64,000 nucleotides of DNA from Polaribacter gangjinensis (GTDB lineage Bacteria; Bacteroidota; Bacteroidia; Flavobacteriales; Flavobacteriaceae), in contig NZ_CP150662.1 in NCBI RefSeq assembly GCF_038024125.1, positions 1,939,501 to 2,003,500 on the forward strand, written 5' to 3'. The notes under the pieces are model-generated. The model did no database searches and was not told the DNA's origin. It saw only the letters and a list, made by a program, of their open reading frames with translations. Numbering within the stretch: the first letter of the stretch is position 1; the number at the start of each line of letters is the position of its first letter. Of this stretch, positions 50,843 through 59,674 are shown piece by piece. The translations under genes were made by a program, and so were the position numbers.

Positions 50843-52168
50843 TTATTTGATAAAATCAAGCTTTTCATTTACAAATTTTCCTAATAAAATTCCTTGAGAA
50901 AGTCCGTTTTTTACTGCTGAATTGTAATGAATTCCTCCATAAAGTCGGCTAATTGCGGCTTCTTTGGCTGCATTTCTAAAAGAAGTAAAGTTTCTTACAG
51001 GCAATCCGAATTGAAGTTCAGTAGTATCTTCAAAAGAAAAATTATCACCGAAAATGTTTGTCAATACTTCTGATGCAGCTCCTGAGACTACAGAATGTCC
51101 ACTTGTATATTCAGGAAATGGAGGTGTTTGTAACAAAGGCGTCCAAGTATTGTCAATATATTTATTAATAAGCGTTTCTGGACGAATCAAATTGCTTCGG
51201 TATTTTTCGTCCCAACAACTTATAAAACCATCCATAATAGCTATGGAAGTTTTGGTGTAAGCAAATACCGTTTTTTCAAAGTCAGAATTACTTTTTTTAG
51301 TAGCAATTTTACAAATACCAATCCAATGTGCGCCAGGGGTTATTTTTTTAGAAGCAAACATAAAATGCCCTTTGTTCACAGAAACATAGGGATTGCAATC
51401 CCAAAATTGTGCAATTGCAACTTCTTTAGAGGTATCTCCATTTTTTCTGATGTTGTTCGTCATTTCATACAAATCCATCACTTCTTTATAAAAATCAGAG
51501 CCTTTTTCAAGCGAAAAAGTTGGAGGAGGAATGGGTTTGAATTGTGCTGCAGAATCCAACACAAAAGGGCGAATTTTATTCCAATTTGGCTCAATTCCGT
51601 TCATATATGCAGGTGGAGTTGGTTGCCATCTTGATGGATCATCAGAATGCACATTGAAGTTCGGCATTGTGCGCGTTTCAATATAATTGTCTTTTTTCAT
51701 CCAATCAATGATGTGAGACGAAACTGCTAACCCATATTTTTCAGCCGCTAAAAATTCTTTTTTATTGATGGATTTCCAATGAATATTTAAACTGTCTTTT
51801 ACCGCAATCAATTCTTCTTTTGAAAAAACGAGCTCTTTTGCAACATCCAAATAGGCAATTAAAGCCGCTAAAGGTTTGTTGATTTCTTGATTTTTTGGTA
51901 GGTTTTCAATCGTTTTTAACCCATTTAATTGATTCGTTAAAGATTGATATTTTCCGTTTTCTGCATTCAAAACTTCATAAGCAGCAATGTTTGGATAAGC
52001 ATAAATTCTACTTGCAACTGGAGGTGAAAAAATATCATGAATCATAACCTCTGTTACTTCATCTACCAAAAAATGATAGTCTTTTGACTCGATTTTTATG
52101 GATTCTTTTTGGCAAGAAATCCATAAAAATAGGGTTAATAGAAAAATCGGAATTTTAAAAAAACGCAT
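50843..52168 (-). CDS. vanadium-dependent haloperoxidase (PAP2-fold) lipoprotein
   Basis: A 441-residue lipoprotein (lipobox LWISC, Cys19) with the PAP2/vanadium haloperoxidase signature. The vanadate- or phosphate-binding residues fall in three blocks: KYRSNLIRPE (Lys322, Arg324/Arg329), EYTSGHSVV (Ser356, Gly357, His358) and ISRLYGGIHYNSA (Arg408, His414). A vanadate peroxidase or an acid phosphatase are both possible for this fold; length and N-terminal helical domain favour the haloperoxidase-like group. It follows the VCBS-repeat gene by three bases in an operon. Halogen specificity cannot be read from sequence alone. Confidence 0.85.
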   Translation of the reverse strand: MRFFKIPIFLLTLFLWISCQKESIKIESKDYHFLVDEVTEVMIHDIFSPPVASRIYAYPNIAAYEVLNAENGKYQSLTNQLNGLKTIENLPKNQEINKPLAALIAYLDVAKELVFSKEELIAVKDSLNIHWKSINKKEFLAAEKYGLAVSSHIIDWMKKDNYIETRTMPNFNVHSDDPSRWQPTPPAYMNGIEPNWNKIRPFVLDSAAQFKPIPPPTFSLEKGSDFYKEVMDLYEMTNNIRKNGDTSKEVAIAQFWDCNPYVSVNKGHFMFASKKITPGAHWIGICKIATKKSNSDFEKTVFAYTKTSIAIMDGFISCWDEKYRSNLIRPETLINKYIDNTWTPLLQTPPFPEYTSGHSVVSGAASEVLTNIFGDNFSFEDTTELQFGLPVRNFTSFRNAAKEAAISRLYGGIHYNSAVKNGLSQGILLGKFVNEKLDFIK

Positions 52169-52171
52169 TTT

Positions 52172-55100
52172 TTAATTTTTAAAAGTATAAGTTTTTACGC
52201 TGTCATTATTTGCCACAACCAACAATGCATTTTTGCCTTTCATTTTTATTACAGCGGTTTCTTTGATTTGATTTTTAAAAGGTGCAATTCCAAATTGATT
52301 GACAAATTTGTAATCACTTTTTGACGTTGCAAGAATGCCTTTTAAAGAATTATAATTTCCGTGATAATTGGAAGTCTTTTCGGAGTTTCCACTAATCAAC
52401 AAGTGTTTTTTATCTTGTATTGTAATTTCTGACATAGAGTTAATTGGAGCCAATTGAAATGCAATTGGAAGCTTTACAAAAGTGTCAAATTTCCCATTAT
52501 TGTTTTCTAAATATCCAGAAGTTAAAGTATGTATTTTTCTTTTTTGCGCTTTGTTAAGTGCTTCTTTTGAGAAAATATTTTCCATTGTCTGCAAGGCAAA
52601 TTCTTTGTGTGTTACGAATTTTTTACTGATAAAATTCATTTGGGAAGCCAATTCGCTTTTAGAATTCATTGGAAAATATTGATTACCAATAGCATATGAA
52701 ATTACAGCTTCTTTTTTGCCATTGTTATCCAAATCACCATAATACATGATGAGTGGTTTTTCTAAAAATTGTTGAAACTTATTGTTTTCGCCCCAATTTC
52801 CTAAAACGATATCTAAATCTCCATCTTCATCCATATCAAAAGCAGCAATAGATTGCCAAAAACCATTCATGTTATCAGGGATTTTTTGTAAAGTCAACTT
52901 TCCTTTATTGTTGATGTAAATTTTAGGAACATCCCACTCTGAGGCAATTAATAAATCTTTTTGATTGTCATTATTGATGTCGGTCCAAATTGCAGCTGTA
53001 GTTTTGCCTGAAATAATAAAATTAGAATCTACTTCAAAAACTCCTTTTCCGTTATTTTTAAGGATGGTTGAGTTTACAAATTCTCCAAAACTATCAGGAT
53101 TTGAAAGTGTGCCAATAAATAAATCTTCATCACCATCTGCATCATAATCGTAATTTATAACGCAAGAAGTATTCAAAGGATTTGTCAAAATTTGTTTGGA
53201 AGTTTTGGTAAATTTCCCTTGATTGTTGAGGTACAATCTATCAATTTCAAAATTTTTATTTCGTTGAGAATGGATTCCAGAAGCTACGTATAAATCCAAA
53301 TCTCCATCATTATCTGCATCAAAAAATACAGCATCGTTATCTTCAAATTCAGCATCAACATCAAAAGTTTTTTGAGAAGATTTGATGAATTTTGTGCCAG
53401 TATTTAAAAATAATTCTCCCGGTTTTCCTGATGCGCCACCCAAATAAATATCATCAAAACCGTTTTTATCAATATCGCCAATTGCTAAAGCAGGACCTAA
53501 AGTTGATACTTTGTAAGGAGTTAATTTTTCTGCAAAAAAATCATTATAAGTATCTTCTTTGTGGATAAAATCAATCAAATTATTTTGAGTAAAGTAATTT
53601 TTTGTAGACATCTTAGACGCAATTAAATTTACATCAGAAGTTGGGTTATATCCAATTTTATGCAATTTATTGATGCTCAGATTTTTTTCAACTTGGCGTT
53701 TTTGGTTAGGCCAGATAATTTCAAGAGAATCAATTTTAGAGATTGTATCTAATCCAAAGTGAACCTTACTTTCTATTGATGATAAAAATCCGCGCGATTT
53801 AAAAACTTGTTTGAATTGCTTTTTATTATTGAAATAAAGAGTTGTTTTTGCTCCAATTGCTTCTTTATTTCCTGCTAAATAATCGAATTTTAACGCAATG
53901 TAGTTTTTTGTTGCATTGGTATTGTTTTGATAAATTGTAGCAAAATCGTTTACATTATTCGTGATGATGTCCAAGTCGCCATCCAAATCTAAATCAACAT
54001 ATACAGCACCATTAGAAAGCGAAAGTTCTTTTGCAATCCAAGATCCTGTTTTTTCTGAAAAGCGATTGGAATTTCCACTAAAAATTTGATTCGGAACTTT
54101 ACCACTTGGCATTTGATCTATTGATTTAAAGAGCCATTGTACCCCTTTAGCTTCTCCATATCTTTTGAAAGTGTTGGAAACATAATTTTTAAAATCTAAG
54201 TCATTTGGACGTCTTAAAATTCCGTTTGATATAAATAAATCCTGATGAGAATCATTGTTATAATCCGCAAAAAGCGGAGACCAACTCCAATCTGTGGCAG
54301 CAACACCATTCAAAAATGCAGTTTCGTAAAAAAAGTCTCCATCAATATTTATTTGCAGTACATTTCTAGAATATTGATCTTTATATCCTAAGTTTTTTAG
54401 GTTTATTTGCATGTTTAACATTACATCATCACCCTCTGTTTCTTTAACAATCCTTTCGTCATTGGGTAGCATGTCTAAAGCAATCAAATCTTGAAAACCA
54501 TCTCCATTAATGTCAGAAACATCACTTCCCATAGAAAACCTACTTATAGTAGAAAATGCACTTGAAAGTTTTTCAGTAAAGGTTCCGTTTTTATTGTTGA
54601 TGTAGTAATAATCATCTTCATGAAAATCGTTGCAAATGTATATATCATCCCAACCATCATTATTAAAATCAGCAATTGAAGCGCTTAATCCATAGCCATT
54701 TACGCCGCCAAAAATTCCTGCTTTTTCACTAACATCTGTAAATTTCCCTTCATTATTTTGCAATAAAACATCTCCCACAAGTGGTCTTCGATTGTTTCTT
54801 TCGCTTGCTGGTCCATGAGATAAATTGGTATGAACAGCATGATTTACAATGTACGCATCTAAATCGCCATCTTTATCGTAATCAAAAAAGTAAGTTTGTG
54901 TTGAATATCCTTTAAAATCAAGACCATATGCTGCTGCTTTTTCACTAAAAGTACCATCACCATTATTAATGAAAAGTTCATTATGCCCTTTAAAATCAAG
55001 CAAACCAGCAACTGCACAGACATAAATATCAAGCAAACCATCATTATTGATGTCAATCATTGTAGATCCTGTACTCCAATCAGAAGATCCACCAACTTTT

Positions 55101-55426
55101 GCTTTTGCGGTAATATCTTCGAATTTTAGATTTCCATTGTTAAGGTATAATTTGTTATATCCTTGATTTGAAACAAAATAAATATCAGGTAAACCATCAT
55201 TATTGATGTCACCTACGCTAACACCACCACCATTATAAAAATAAATGTAATTAATGATACTATGAGCTTCGTCTTCAGTTAAGTTATTTTGAAAAGAAAC
55301 TCCAGTTTCTGCTGGAGAAAGTTTTTGAAGAAGATATTTTTTTTCGTTATCATCATTTTTTTTACAACCTAAAAAAAACAACTGAACTACAAAAATTACT
55401 AAGAAATTGAATTTTGATGGAAGCAT
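52172..55426 (-). CDS. giant VCBS/FG-GAP-repeat lipoprotein with ASPIC/UnbV domain
   Basis: A 1084-residue lipoprotein (lipobox FFLGC, Cys21) of the CRTAC1-like/ASPIC-UnbV group. At least ten VCBS/FG-GAP repeats carry Asp-rich calcium loops such as DINNDGLPDIYFVSN, DINNDGLLDIYVCA, DYDKDGDLDAYIVN, DLDLDGDLDIITNN and DMDEDGDLDIVLGN. In the middle (roughly residues 505-580) the ASPIC/UnbV domain reads NYIALKFDYLAGNKEAIGA, FKSRGFLSSIESKVHFGL and IIWPNQKRQ. A secreted or surface adhesion/binding scaffold is expected. It starts the operon, three bases before the haloperoxidase gene. Such pairs recur in marine Bacteroidota; the joint role is unknown. Confidence 0.85.
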   Translation of the reverse strand: MLPSKFNFLVIFVVQLFFLGCKKNDDNEKKYLLQKLSPAETGVSFQNNLTEDEAHSIINYIYFYNGGGVSVGDINNDGLPDIYFVSNQGYNKLYLNNGNLKFEDITAKAKVGGSSDWSTGSTMIDINNDGLLDIYVCAVAGLLDFKGHNELFINNGDGTFSEKAAAYGLDFKGYSTQTYFFDYDKDGDLDAYIVNHAVHTNLSHGPASERNNRRPLVGDVLLQNNEGKFTDVSEKAGIFGGVNGYGLSASIADFNNDGWDDIYICNDFHEDDYYYINNKNGTFTEKLSSAFSTISRFSMGSDVSDINGDGFQDLIALDMLPNDERIVKETEGDDVMLNMQINLKNLGYKDQYSRNVLQINIDGDFFYETAFLNGVAATDWSWSPLFADYNNDSHQDLFISNGILRRPNDLDFKNYVSNTFKRYGEAKGVQWLFKSIDQMPSGKVPNQIFSGNSNRFSEKTGSWIAKELSLSNGAVYVDLDLDGDLDIITNNVNDFATIYQNNTNATKNYIALKFDYLAGNKEAIGAKTTLYFNNKKQFKQVFKSRGFLSSIESKVHFGLDTISKIDSLEIIWPNQKRQVEKNLSINKLHKIGYNPTSDVNLIASKMSTKNYFTQNNLIDFIHKEDTYNDFFAEKLTPYKVSTLGPALAIGDIDKNGFDDIYLGGASGKPGELFLNTGTKFIKSSQKTFDVDAEFEDNDAVFFDADNDGDLDLYVASGIHSQRNKNFEIDRLYLNNQGKFTKTSKQILTNPLNTSCVINYDYDADGDEDLFIGTLSNPDSFGEFVNSTILKNNGKGVFEVDSNFIISGKTTAAIWTDINNDNQKDLLIASEWDVPKIYINNKGKLTLQKIPDNMNGFWQSIAAFDMDEDGDLDIVLGNWGENNKFQQFLEKPLIMYYGDLDNNGKKEAVISYAIGNQYFPMNSKSELASQMNFISKKFVTHKEFALQTMENIFSKEALNKAQKRKIHTLTSGYLENNNGKFDTFVKLPIAFQLAPINSMSEITIQDKKHLLISGNSEKTSNYHGNYNSLKGILATSKSDYKFVNQFGIAPFKNQIKETAVIKMKGKNALLVVANNDSVKTYTFKN

Positions 55427-55500
55427 TTACTGCGATATAAATGTTTATAAGATTCAAATTTAATAAAATTAAGAAAACTTTAACAAATAAATTACAATAA

Positions 55501-56136
55501 TTATTTCCTTCCAAAATCAGCAGGAATTTCACCCCAAGCTTTTGTTTCCCATTTTAACAACGGATTTTTGAATGTATTTTCTTGCAACCATTTTTCTGCT
55601 CTTAGAATTAAGCCTTTCAATGTTGCATTTGATTCATTGAATTCGAGTTTTGTTTTACATTTTTTTTGACGAATCCAACTAATGGCTGTTTTAGAATCAG
55701 AATAAATAGGTATGTTTTCTTGATTTTTAGATTTCAATAAGGCAATTCCATGAACCAATGCTAAAAACTCACCAACATTGTTTGTTCCGTTTTTATAGGG
55801 ACCTTTTCTAAAAATCTCTTGTTTATTATGGGTAAAAACACCTCTATATTCCATGATTCCTGGATTTCCAGCACAAGCTGCATCTACTGCAATACTTTCT
55901 AAAATAGGTGTTCCAAATTTTATTTTTTCTGAAGCAGATAAAACAGGTTTTTGGGTGTCTTTTCCTTTGTAATCGTTATAATTTCCTTTAGATGCAATTT
56001 CAGCTTCTTCTAAATCACTAAAAGATTTGTATTGCGCGCCTTCAAATCCGTCAATTTGTTGTTTGCAAACGCTCCAAGAAGTAAAAACGCCTGTTTTTCT
56101 ACCTTTCCAAACCACATAAAATTTAGTTTTAGCCAT
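55501..56136 (-). CDS. rnhA: viroplasmin-domain ribonuclease H
   Basis: A 211-residue protein with an N-terminal caulimovirus viroplasmin-like RNA-binding domain (KFYVVWKGRKTGVFTSW, residues 6-22, and AQYKSFSDLEEAE) and a C-terminal RNase HI domain. Catalytic residues match: Asp85 in VDAACAGNPG, Glu123 in NNVGEFLAL, Asp147 in YSDSKTA and Asp207 in the C-terminal ADFGRK. RNase HI cuts the RNA strand of RNA-DNA hybrids, for example R-loops and primers. The viroplasmin-RNase H fusion is typical of Bacteroidota. Its start overlaps the end of purN by eight bases. Confidence 0.94.
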   Translation of the reverse strand: MAKTKFYVVWKGRKTGVFTSWSVCKQQIDGFEGAQYKSFSDLEEAEIASKGNYNDYKGKDTQKPVLSASEKIKFGTPILESIAVDAACAGNPGIMEYRGVFTHNKQEIFRKGPYKNGTNNVGEFLALVHGIALLKSKNQENIPIYSDSKTAISWIRQKKCKTKLEFNESNATLKGLILRAEKWLQENTFKNPLLKWETKAWGEIPADFGRK

Positions 56137-56701
56137 CTTTCAACACGACGTTTTCAATCATTTTTGGGAAATGTTCTTGCTCTAGCAAATGAATTTTTGC
56201 GGCAATTGTTTCAGGAGTATCTTCGAATAAAAGAGCTGTTTTTGCTTGAAAAATAATGGCACCTTCATCATAATTTTCATTCACATAATGAATTGTAATG
56301 CCAGTTTCAGATTCGTTATTTGCTTTTACAGCATTGTGCACGTGCATTCCATACATGCCTTTTCCACCATATTTTGGTAACAATGCAGGATGAATATTGA
56401 TGATTTTATTAGGAAATGCAGCCAAAATATTTTTTGGGATCTTCCATAAAAAACCCGCTAAAATGATAAAATCCGTTTTTTCTTGAAGTAGAAAATGAAG
56501 CACTGTATTTTCCTTGAAAAATGCTTCTTTTTCAAATAAAGAACAAGGAACATTAAGTTTTTCACAGCGATCAAAAACTTTGGCAGTTGGATTGTTGCAA
56601 AGCACATTTGTTACAACTACTTTGCTAGAGTTGTTAAAATGATTGATAATATTTTCGGCATTCGTTCCAGAGCCAGAGGCAAAAACAACAATTCGTATCA
56701 T
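56129..56701 (-). CDS. purN: phosphoribosylglycinamide formyltransferase
   Basis: PurN uses 10-formyltetrahydrofolate to formylate GAR in purine biosynthesis. The 190-residue protein has VVFASGSGTNAENII (phosphate loop), catalytic Asn/His in the NIHPALLPKYGGKGMYG motif (His near residue 103) and GITIHYVNENYDEGAII with the acidic catalytic Asp. It is the first gene of a two-gene unit with the overlapping RNase H gene and is divergent from acpP. Confidence 0.95.
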   Translation of the reverse strand: MIRIVVFASGSGTNAENIINHFNNSSKVVVTNVLCNNPTAKVFDRCEKLNVPCSLFEKEAFFKENTVLHFLLQEKTDFIILAGFLWKIPKNILAAFPNKIINIHPALLPKYGGKGMYGMHVHNAVKANNESETGITIHYVNENYDEGAIIFQAKTALLFEDTPETIAAKIHLLEQEHFPKMIENVVLKDG

Positions 56702-56834
56702 ATAATTCGTAAGAGATTACAAAAAAAAGCAATAATTATGAACAAAGAGCTATTTTTTTTAAAAGTTAAAAGTTTTTTATTTACTTTTAAACATCATTTT
56801 TTCGACAAAAATTAGATAAAACTAATAAGATTTG

Positions 56835-56842
56835 TATTTTTG
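56835..56842 (+). promoter_or_regulatory. putative -7 box of the acpP-fabF-rnc operon
   Basis: TATTTTTG matches TAnnTTTG, 32 bases before the acpP ATG. TTCGACA at 56801-56807 is too far for a standard -33, so only the -7 box is called. Confidence 0.5.
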
Positions 56843-56874
56843 TCCCCGATTTAAATTTTAAAAACTAAAAAATT

Positions 56875-57111
56875 ATGTCAGACATTGCATCAAGAGTAAA
56901 AGCGATTATCGTAGACAAATTAGGTGTTGACGATAACGAGGTAACATTAGAAGCTAGCTTCACAAACGATTTAGGAGCAGATTCATTGGATACTGTTGAA
57001 TTGATTATGGAATTCGAAAAAGAATTCGATATTCAAATTCCAGACGATCAAGCAGAAAACATTGGAACTGTTGGTCAAGCAATTAGCTACATAGAAAGCG
57101 CAAAAAAGTAA
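56875..57111 (+). CDS. acpP: acyl carrier protein
   Basis: AcpP carries the growing acyl chain in type II fatty acid synthesis. The 78-residue acidic protein has the phosphopantetheine attachment site [15 protein letters not shown] with Ser37. It lies eight bases ahead of fabF and is first in an acpP-fabF-rnc unit, a common Bacteroidota order. Confidence 0.98.
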   Translation: MSDIASRVKAIIVDKLGVDDNEVTLEASFTNDLGADSLDTVELIMEFEKEFDIQIPDDQAENIGTVGQAISYIESAKK

Positions 57112-57118
57112 TATTTAT

Positions 57119-58372
57119 ATGCAATTAAAACGAGTTGTTGTCACTGGACTTGGCGCATTAACGCCTATTGGTAATACTATAGATGAATATTGGAATGGCT
57201 TAATTAATGGAGTTAGTGGAGCTGCGCCCGTAACGTACTATGATGCTGCCAAGTTCAAAACTCGTTTTGCATGTGAATTAAAAAACTTTAATGTCACCGA
57301 TTTTATTGATCGAAAAGAAGCGCGTAAAATGGATCGTTTTACGCAATATGCTTTGGTTGCTTCAGATGAAGCAATTTTAGATTCAGGTTTGGATCTTGAT
57401 AAAATCAATAAATTACGAGTGGGCGTTATTTGGGGTGCAGGAATTGGAGGTTTAGAGACTTTTCAAAACGAAGTACTCGATTTTGCCGCAGGTGATGGAT
57501 CTCCGAGGTTTAATCCTTTTTTCATCCCAAAAATGATTGCTGATATTGCTCCAGGAAACATCTCCATCAAAAATGGATTTATGGGTCCTAATTATACTAC
57601 AGTCTCTGCATGTGCTTCTTCTGCAAATGCCATGATTGATGCATTAAATTATATCAGATTAGGTACTTGTGATATCATTGTTACTGGTGGCTCTGAAGCT
57701 GCAGTAACTATTGCAGGCATGGGAGGTTTCAATGCAATGCACGCATTATCAACAAGAAATGAAAGTCCAGAAACAGCCTCAAGACCTTTTGATGCTGAAA
57801 GAGATGGATTCGTTTTAGGTGAAGGTGCAGGTGCCATTGTACTAGAAGAGTATGAGCATGCCAAAGCAAGAGGTGCAAAAATTTATGCAGAACTTGTTGG
57901 TGGAGGAATGTCTTCTGATGCATATCACATGACTGCCCCACATCCTGAGGGAATTGGTGTAATTGCAGTAATGAAAAACTGTTTAGAAAACGCAGGATTG
58001 CGTCCTGAAGAAATTGATCATATCAATACTCATGGAACTTCAACGCCTTTAGGAGATGTTGCTGAGTTAAAAGCAATTTCAGAAGTGTTTGGCGAACATG
58101 CCAAAAACATCAATATCAATTCAACAAAGTCAATGACAGGACATTTGTTGGGTGCTGCAGGTGCCATTGAGGCAATTGCTACTATTTTAACTATAAAGCA
58201 TGGAATAGTTCCTCCTACTATTAATCATACAACTGTTGACGAAAACATCAATCCATTATTAAATTTAACGTTAAATAAAGCTCAGAAGAGAGACGTTAAA
58301 GTTGCAATGAGCAATACGTTTGGTTTTGGTGGTCACAATGCTTGTGTAGCTTTCAAGAAACTTGATGAGTAG
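57119..58372 (+). CDS. fabF: beta-ketoacyl-ACP synthase II
   Basis: FabF condenses malonyl-ACP with acyl-ACP, elongating C14-C18 chains and helping temperature control of unsaturated fatty acids. The 417-residue protein carries the thiolase-fold catalytic triad: Cys in TVSACASSANAM, His in NTHGTSTPLGD and His in FGFGGHNACV, with the KSMTGHLLGAAG lysine block. It starts seven bases after acpP. Confidence 0.98.
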   Translation: MQLKRVVVTGLGALTPIGNTIDEYWNGLINGVSGAAPVTYYDAAKFKTRFACELKNFNVTDFIDRKEARKMDRFTQYALVASDEAILDSGLDLDKINKLRVGVIWGAGIGGLETFQNEVLDFAAGDGSPRFNPFFIPKMIADIAPGNISIKNGFMGPNYTTVSACASSANAMIDALNYIRLGTCDIIVTGGSEAAVTIAGMGGFNAMHALSTRNESPETASRPFDAERDGFVLGEGAGAIVLEEYEHAKARGAKIYAELVGGGMSSDAYHMTAPHPEGIGVIAVMKNCLENAGLRPEEIDHINTHGTSTPLGDVAELKAISEVFGEHAKNININSTKSMTGHLLGAAGAIEAIATILTIKHGIVPPTINHTTVDENINPLLNLTLNKAQKRDVKVAMSNTFGFGGHNACVAFKKLDE

Positions 58373-58375
58373 TTT

Positions 58376-59113
58376 ATGAATTTTATTAGTAAAATAGTTC
58401 ATTCTTTTTCTGAAGAGGATCAACAATTTTATAACGAATTAAAAAAAATACTCAATTTTTCTCCTAGAAATATTTCAAAATACAGAAAAGCTTTTACCCA
58501 TAGATCTATTCAATTAGTAGATGTTGAGGGAAATCCTATGAATTATGAACGGCTTGAGTTTTTGGGCGATTCTATTTTAGGATCAGTAATTGCTGCGTAT
58601 TTATATAAAAAAGTACCCACTGCTTCTGAAGGATATTTAACTCAAATGCGATCTAAAATTGTAAGTAGAGAGCATTTAAACGAACTTGGAAAAGAATTGA
58701 ATTTAATTCGATTTGTAAAAAGTAATATCGACCAGACAAATATTGGAGATAATATTCATGGAAATATTTTCGAAGCTTTAATTGGAGCTATTTATCTTGA
58801 TAAAGGGTATAATATTTGCGAACGATTTATTTATAGAAATGTTATTATTCCACATGTGGATATTGAAAAACTAGAAGGAAAAATCACCAGCTACAAAGGG
58901 TTAATTATTGAGTGGTGCCAAAAACAAAAGAAAAAATATAAGTTTGAAACTTACGAAGATACTGGCAATGAACTGATAAAACATTTCAGTGTAAAAGTTA
59001 GTATTGATGGTGTGCAAGTTGCCAAAGGAAGAGCAACCTCTAAGAAAAAAGCTGAAGAGCTTGCTGCAAAAAGAGTCTATTTTGCCTTTCAAAAGCAAAT
59101 TACAACGAACTAA
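58376..59113 (+). CDS. rnc: ribonuclease III
   Basis: RNase III cuts double-stranded RNA and matures rRNA and many mRNAs. The 245-residue protein has an N-terminal catalytic domain with the signature ERLEFLGDSILGSVIAAY, the acidic residues in EALIGAIYLDKGY, and a C-terminal double-stranded RNA-binding domain (YKGLIIEWCQKQKKKYKFET, VAKGRATSKKKAEELAAKR). It starts three bases after fabF. Just after its stop a 9-pair hairpin (59114-59135) could delimit the operon. Confidence 0.97.
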   Translation: MNFISKIVHSFSEEDQQFYNELKKILNFSPRNISKYRKAFTHRSIQLVDVEGNPMNYERLEFLGDSILGSVIAAYLYKKVPTASEGYLTQMRSKIVSREHLNELGKELNLIRFVKSNIDQTNIGDNIHGNIFEALIGAIYLDKGYNICERFIYRNVIIPHVDIEKLEGKITSYKGLIIEWCQKQKKKYKFETYEDTGNELIKHFSVKVSIDGVQVAKGRATSKKKAEELAAKRVYFAFQKQITTN

Positions 59114-59135
59114 TTAACGAAATGCTTTTCGTTAA
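59114..59135 (+). terminator. hairpin directly after rnc
   Basis: TTAACGAAA and TTTCGTTAA form a perfect 9-pair stem over a TGCT loop, beginning right after the rnc stop. The following AATCC is not a T-run, so termination would be weak. Confidence 0.45.
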
Positions 59136-59198
59136 AATCCATTTAAAACTCATAAACTATTAGTAATTTAGCACCCAATGTCTAATTGATTCATTTTT

Positions 59199-59669
59199 AT
59201 GCAAATTCATTCGCTAAGTCATGATTCTTATTTTGAAGACGAATACTCATTAATTGGTATTCACACTACTTTAGAGGATTATAAGTTAGCGTATTTATTA
59301 AATAAAAATTTATCTACCAATTTCTATAAATTAAAGAAAGAATTAGTGATTGAAAATAATCAAAACAAAGCATTTTTTTCAATTTTTAATTATCAAAACA
59401 CCACATATGAATACGATTGGTATCTGATTGCAAACAGTTCAAAAACAGAAAATAGCACTTCAGAAAACCAACTTTTATTAACCACAGAAACCAAAACATA
59501 TTTAATACCTGAGAAAAAGAATGTCGATTTTTTCATCAAAATTTCTGGAGAAGTTGAACCATCTTTTATTTCTAAAACCATCAAAAAAATTAAAACTATT
59601 GAACAAGTAATTACCTCTTATTCAATTGATACAGACAGTTTAAAATCAAAAGATTTTTTAATATTTTAA
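59199..59669 (+). CDS. IPExxxVDY family protein
   Basis: A 156-residue Bacteroidota-specific protein. The defining motif is seen in TYLIPEKKNVDFFIKISG (the final residue of VDY is Phe here), near residue 100. It has no signal peptide or membrane helix. It lies five bases ahead of pyk, the usual position of this family; the link to glycolysis is by position alone. Function unknown. Confidence 0.85.
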   Translation: MQIHSLSHDSYFEDEYSLIGIHTTLEDYKLAYLLNKNLSTNFYKLKKELVIENNQNKAFFSIFNYQNTTYEYDWYLIANSSKTENSTSENQLLLTTETKTYLIPEKKNVDFFIKISGEVEPSFISKTIKKIKTIEQVITSYSIDTDSLKSKDFLIF

Positions 59670-59674
59670 AAATT

